Assembly: GCA_027886175.1 (NCBI GenBank)
Contig: JAJNNQ010000026.1
Location: forward strand, 23,082,001 to 23,146,000
Length of the DNA stretch: 64,000 bases
Direction of reading: 5' to 3'
Source: Phylloscopus collybita
Lineage: Eukaryota; Chordata; Aves; Passeriformes; Phylloscopidae
The position numbers and the translations under genes are program-made. Numbering within the stretch: position 1 is the first letter of the stretch; every line of letters begins with the position of its first letter. Below, piece after piece: positions 60,301-64,000 of this stretch. The notes below the pieces were generated by a model. It saw nothing but the letters and a program-made list of their open reading frames with translations. It was not told where the DNA came from and did no database searches.

Positions 60301-63300
60301 ATAAAGCATCTATATGAAAACTTTCTACATGAATAGTGGACCAGAACATGGCTGAATTGTAAAACAAAGCATGTAAGTGTGTAAGGGATGCATGGGCAAG
60401 GCTGCCTGTATCTGATTTATTTGGGCAAAAAAGGTGTTACCTCATTATCTTTATCTGCCACTGCACAATGGAAAAGAAAGTTTAAAGAGTTCTAATTTTG
60501 TTTTTCCCAGTTTGTGAGCAGTGATATACAGAACAAACCTTATTTTTTTTCTTCAAATGTTTTGAGGCAGTTCAATAACATTTCAAGGACTTCGGAGTGC
60601 AGTGAAGAACCAACACACTAAAAATCAGAGCATGCAGGAACATTCCTGCATTGCCTTGTATCACCCAAACAGTCTAAACACCCAGGTAATGTCTAAAGTT
60701 TGAATTAGCTCTATGAACTGCTCTTAAGCAGTTTAAATAAAGACTTGCCACATAATTTAAGCCTAGCTTCAACACGACAGCTGAGCTGGGGCCTATTTGA
60801 TGCATTGCAGTGACCACTAAGATTCTCTCTGGCTGATACATGTTAGAAAAAACATGACAAAGGTCTGTAGGATCCCCATTACTGCTATGCATGGTTGAGA
60901 TCAGCCATCTTTTCTGCTGAGGGGCTGGAAAGAGATAGCATGCTATCCATTAATTGTTTTTATTCCACTAAAATTACTTGTGGGATGATACTGGTAGGTT
61001 TCCAGATCATTTTGGGAGCAGGAGTGGCATGAAAGGGCGTTGGCAGCTCAATTTTCTGCTCAGTTATTTGTTTGCCAATCCAGACCCTCAAAAACTACCT
61101 TTAATCTTCAAAAATGGATGGTTCAAATTAATAAAGATGTTGACAAGATGCAATGTAAATCAGTTATTTCACTTCATTACATCTATTCCAAAGACAACAT
61201 TGGTAATAAGAATGACTACCAAACATTCTGGATGTTAAACCTTCATAACGGATCTGCTGAACTCTCCAACATCAGTCTTGAGAGAGAAAGACAAGCTCTC
61301 CCCTATTGAAAAATTAATTTATTTCATGTTGACTCTACTATTAATGTACATTAAATGTGCACTTTACTGGTCTAAATGAAAGGTATGCACATTCTGTCTT
61401 TTCACAAGTAGTTATCAAATAGCTTTATAATCCAGGTAAAAATTCTGTATAAGTAAAAAGCAATGTCTTCATGTTATAGAGAAAAATCTGTTTATTTTAT
61501 GAATGCTTACTAAAGGGACATAAATGCATATGATCAATTATTTCAAAAGACATAAAAATATGTTATGCATTATGCAGTGAGGTAGCCTCCCTCTACAGTA
61601 GTCCCACTCAAACTCATCAAGATGAAACACCCACACATACTGAGTGTTCTGTCCTGATCTGCCAAGTCTGACACTGTAAACGAAAAAGAAAAAAAAAAAA
61701 AAGATGCAAAAGAAGGATAAACTTCCATACTCTCAATTGCTAAGTACAGCAGTAAGACTTGTTGACTGTAATTCACACCTGAAAGCCTCATGCATGTTTA
61801 TCCATGTGCTGATCAATGGTTTTTGTACACCAAAATATAAATGGAGAATAACACATATTTTCTATATCCCACCCTTGCTGCATCTTTTTTTTTTTAATAT
61901 TTCTTTTTCATTCAGCAGCATTTTCCTGACTGTTTTTAGACTTAGTGCCTAGAGATTTATTATGAGAATTGTTTCATGTTGAACAAAGATAGTCTTTTAT
62001 TGGTTCTACTCCTTAGGTCTCCTGTGCTGCAAACAGCTTATTATGGGAAGTCTCCAGCAACACCAGCAATGTGGTGAGCACTTCCTTGACACAAAGAGAA
62101 AGCAGTCCCTGGGGGTAATAATACTTATGTTCCATACAGAGAAGCTGGGAGGTTAAATTAGCATTTGTGAAGTACTTGGAGTTCTCTGAATTGAAGATAC
62201 CATAGAGATGGAGGCTAAAGCAAATTACATTGTGAAGCAAAAATGTCAACAATCAATATTACTCAGTAATGGCCATAATTTTTCTATTAACAACACACAG
62301 AAATGAGGCCCCTGCTAGATTAACTGTGGACCAGTTATTATTTTAGACTGAAATTTTCCACATAAGCCCTTGATTGTATACACAGGGACATAAATAAGTA
62401 GCCCAGTAGACATGATCTGTTAGGCAATGTCGGTCTACATATTGATCTCAATCCATGTTTGCTTCTGGAGGCTATTCCTCTCTTTCAAGCATAAAAATTT
62501 GTAGTTATCTTTAACCTCCTGCTCTTGCAAGCTCTGCTATGCTTCCTTTTATGTGGCTCCACTCTGGGAGTACTGGATTATCTCTTCCTTTATCACAGTT
62601 CATGGAGATCATTTTCACCATTGTGCCCACTGGGAGCAGCGTTTCTTGATCAAACCATGCAGGCTACACATATAACTGTGCAGGCTAAAAGAGCACACCA
62701 TTTTTCTAGTAATAGCCTTGAATTCTCTAAGTCACCCCAAATTTACCACAGTATTAGCTCTCACACATGTAATTTCTAATCTGAGGTCAATAACTTGCTA
62801 CTGTCAATCTGTGGATCTTAAAAAGCAACACTTTCTAGAGCTGCAAGATACTCAGAGTACCATCACTTCCAAGGAGAGTGCTGGCACTCAGCACTTCTAG
62901 AAAACTGTCTCATCAGATAGCTAAATAAAGATTGAAAAATGTCAGTAATATTGGGCTTATTTTTCTCACAGATGAACTCAACGTGGCATCAGGAGATATT
63001 TGTCTCTTTTTCTGTACTCAAAGTAATTAACAGGTAATTTGTTTTCCTCCTACACTGAGTATTCCACAGCAGCAGGATAAATGCAGTTTGGCTTTGTTAA
63101 GGATGATGCTTAAGCACTCCTTATGGTAATTAGTATTTTTCCACAATGTGCTTACCTAATTGCACCTAACTCAAGAAGAAATCAGCTTCGATACATACTC
63201 TTTAAGTAGTAATTTAGTTCACTAAGGTCAGGTGCTGCACCTCCTGTAGAAATTATGCTTTCTTGTGATAACCTAACTGTGTAGCGTGTGAGGAAACATT

Positions 63301-64000
63301 CCTACCATGGCCTTAAGAATAAAATGAGTTCATTTCCTCAGTGCCAAATCTATGACCCCATTTTTTTATAGCCCAAATTCTCAAAAAGTTGAGGATGGCT
63401 TTTCTGGATATCTCTTCAAGTATAAGCAGTTTTGACAAAACTAGAAAATCATTGCACAACAAGAAGATGCATGGAAAGAACTGAGGAATACCCCATGGGC
63501 AAGAAAGGTGGGTCTCATTATGTTCTCTAGATAGAAGTGCTGAAGGAAGAGCAGCTATGAGCATCAGGGGGGTACTGGTATAGCCTGTGCCAAATACTTA
63601 CTTGCATAGGGTGTGTGCAGACATAGGAGTGGCCAATTTTCCTCCTGTGCTGGAGTATGTTTTTTTCCAGTTAGGTGGTCATTATCAGACTGCACAGTGA
63701 GCTAAAGAATGGGCAGGGGAACTTAACATGTAACACTATTTATACAGTTGTCTGTGTTGGGATATTGCAAAAAACCTGAGTACAGTCCTGACTCTGTGAA
63801 AGCCATTAGAAAATCTGTCAGTTTGGATGTAATTTGACCAATCACTCTATGCAAAAGGATGAATATTCCTTTCCACGCCTCTAGCAACGTCTACATCTAG
63901 GCAGGAAAAAAATGTCAAGAATAAGGCACCCCTTACAGGTGCTCCTGACAAAGATTATTTGTCCTCTTCTGCTTCTACTTTCATCAAATGATTTGGCAAA
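51303..64000. other. Intergenic, no gene seen
   Basis: About 12.7 kb of AT-rich sequence with a 46-bp tandem duplication and short poly-A runs. I found no exon matching SNAP91, the gene expected to the right from mammalian synteny. Confidence 0.55.
59331..59422 (+). repeat. 46-bp tandem duplication
   Basis: Copies 59331-59376 and 59377-59422 both begin AGTGGGTGCTT and end ATTGTTTTAA. They differ at five positions, so the duplication is not very recent. Confidence 0.9.

Overview
This is a vertebrate nuclear genome window, almost certainly from a bird and probably a passerine. Genes are split into short exons with GT-AG introns. Interspersed repeats are dominated by 3' ends of CR1 retrotransposons. 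A solo LTR matches my memory of a common passerine endogenous retrovirus family. Two CpG-rich promoter islands sit in an otherwise AT-rich background. I see no bacterial operons, CRISPR arrays or rRNA genes.

Region 1 (1-19,053, minus strand) is the 5' half of CYB5R4 (Ncb5or, cytochrome b5 reductase 4). Nine coding exons can be placed at nucleotide level. They cover the N-terminal segment, the whole cytochrome b5 heme domain (both heme-ligand histidines, at residues 89 and 112) and most of the CS domain. The FAD/NAD(P)H reductase half must lie beyond the left edge. Introns hold CR1 fragments, a 35-bp tandem duplication and simple repeats.

Region 2 (19,053-22,700) is a compact tandem arrangement. 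A complete three-exon RIPPLY2 gene (144 codons plus stop, minus strand) ends about 1.1 kb upstream of the CYB5R4 start codon. RIPPLY2 has a TATA box, while CYB5R4 appears to have a TATA-less CpG-island promoter. From memory, this order and orientation match the human RIPPLY2-CYB5R4 locus. RIPPLY2 is a TLE/Groucho-recruiting corepressor of T-box factors in somite segmentation. CYB5R4 is an ER-associated flavohemoprotein. They are neighbours rather than partners in one pathway.

Region 3 (about 23,270-64,000) is about 41 kb in which I can support no exon. By mammalian synteny, which I recall but cannot check here, it would be the gap between RIPPLY2 and SNAP91. It holds a solo LTR with perfect 5-bp target-site duplications (29,852-30,652), several CR1 3' fragments, a possible much older LINE remnant, long pure poly-A tracts, tandem arrays and several inverted repeats, including a perfect 32-bp palindrome at 51,271.

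I found no convincing new biological system. The items most worth checking are the missing CS-domain segment between CYB5R4 exons 8 and 9, the perfect palindrome, the solo LTR, and the tight RIPPLY2/CYB5R4 spacing.
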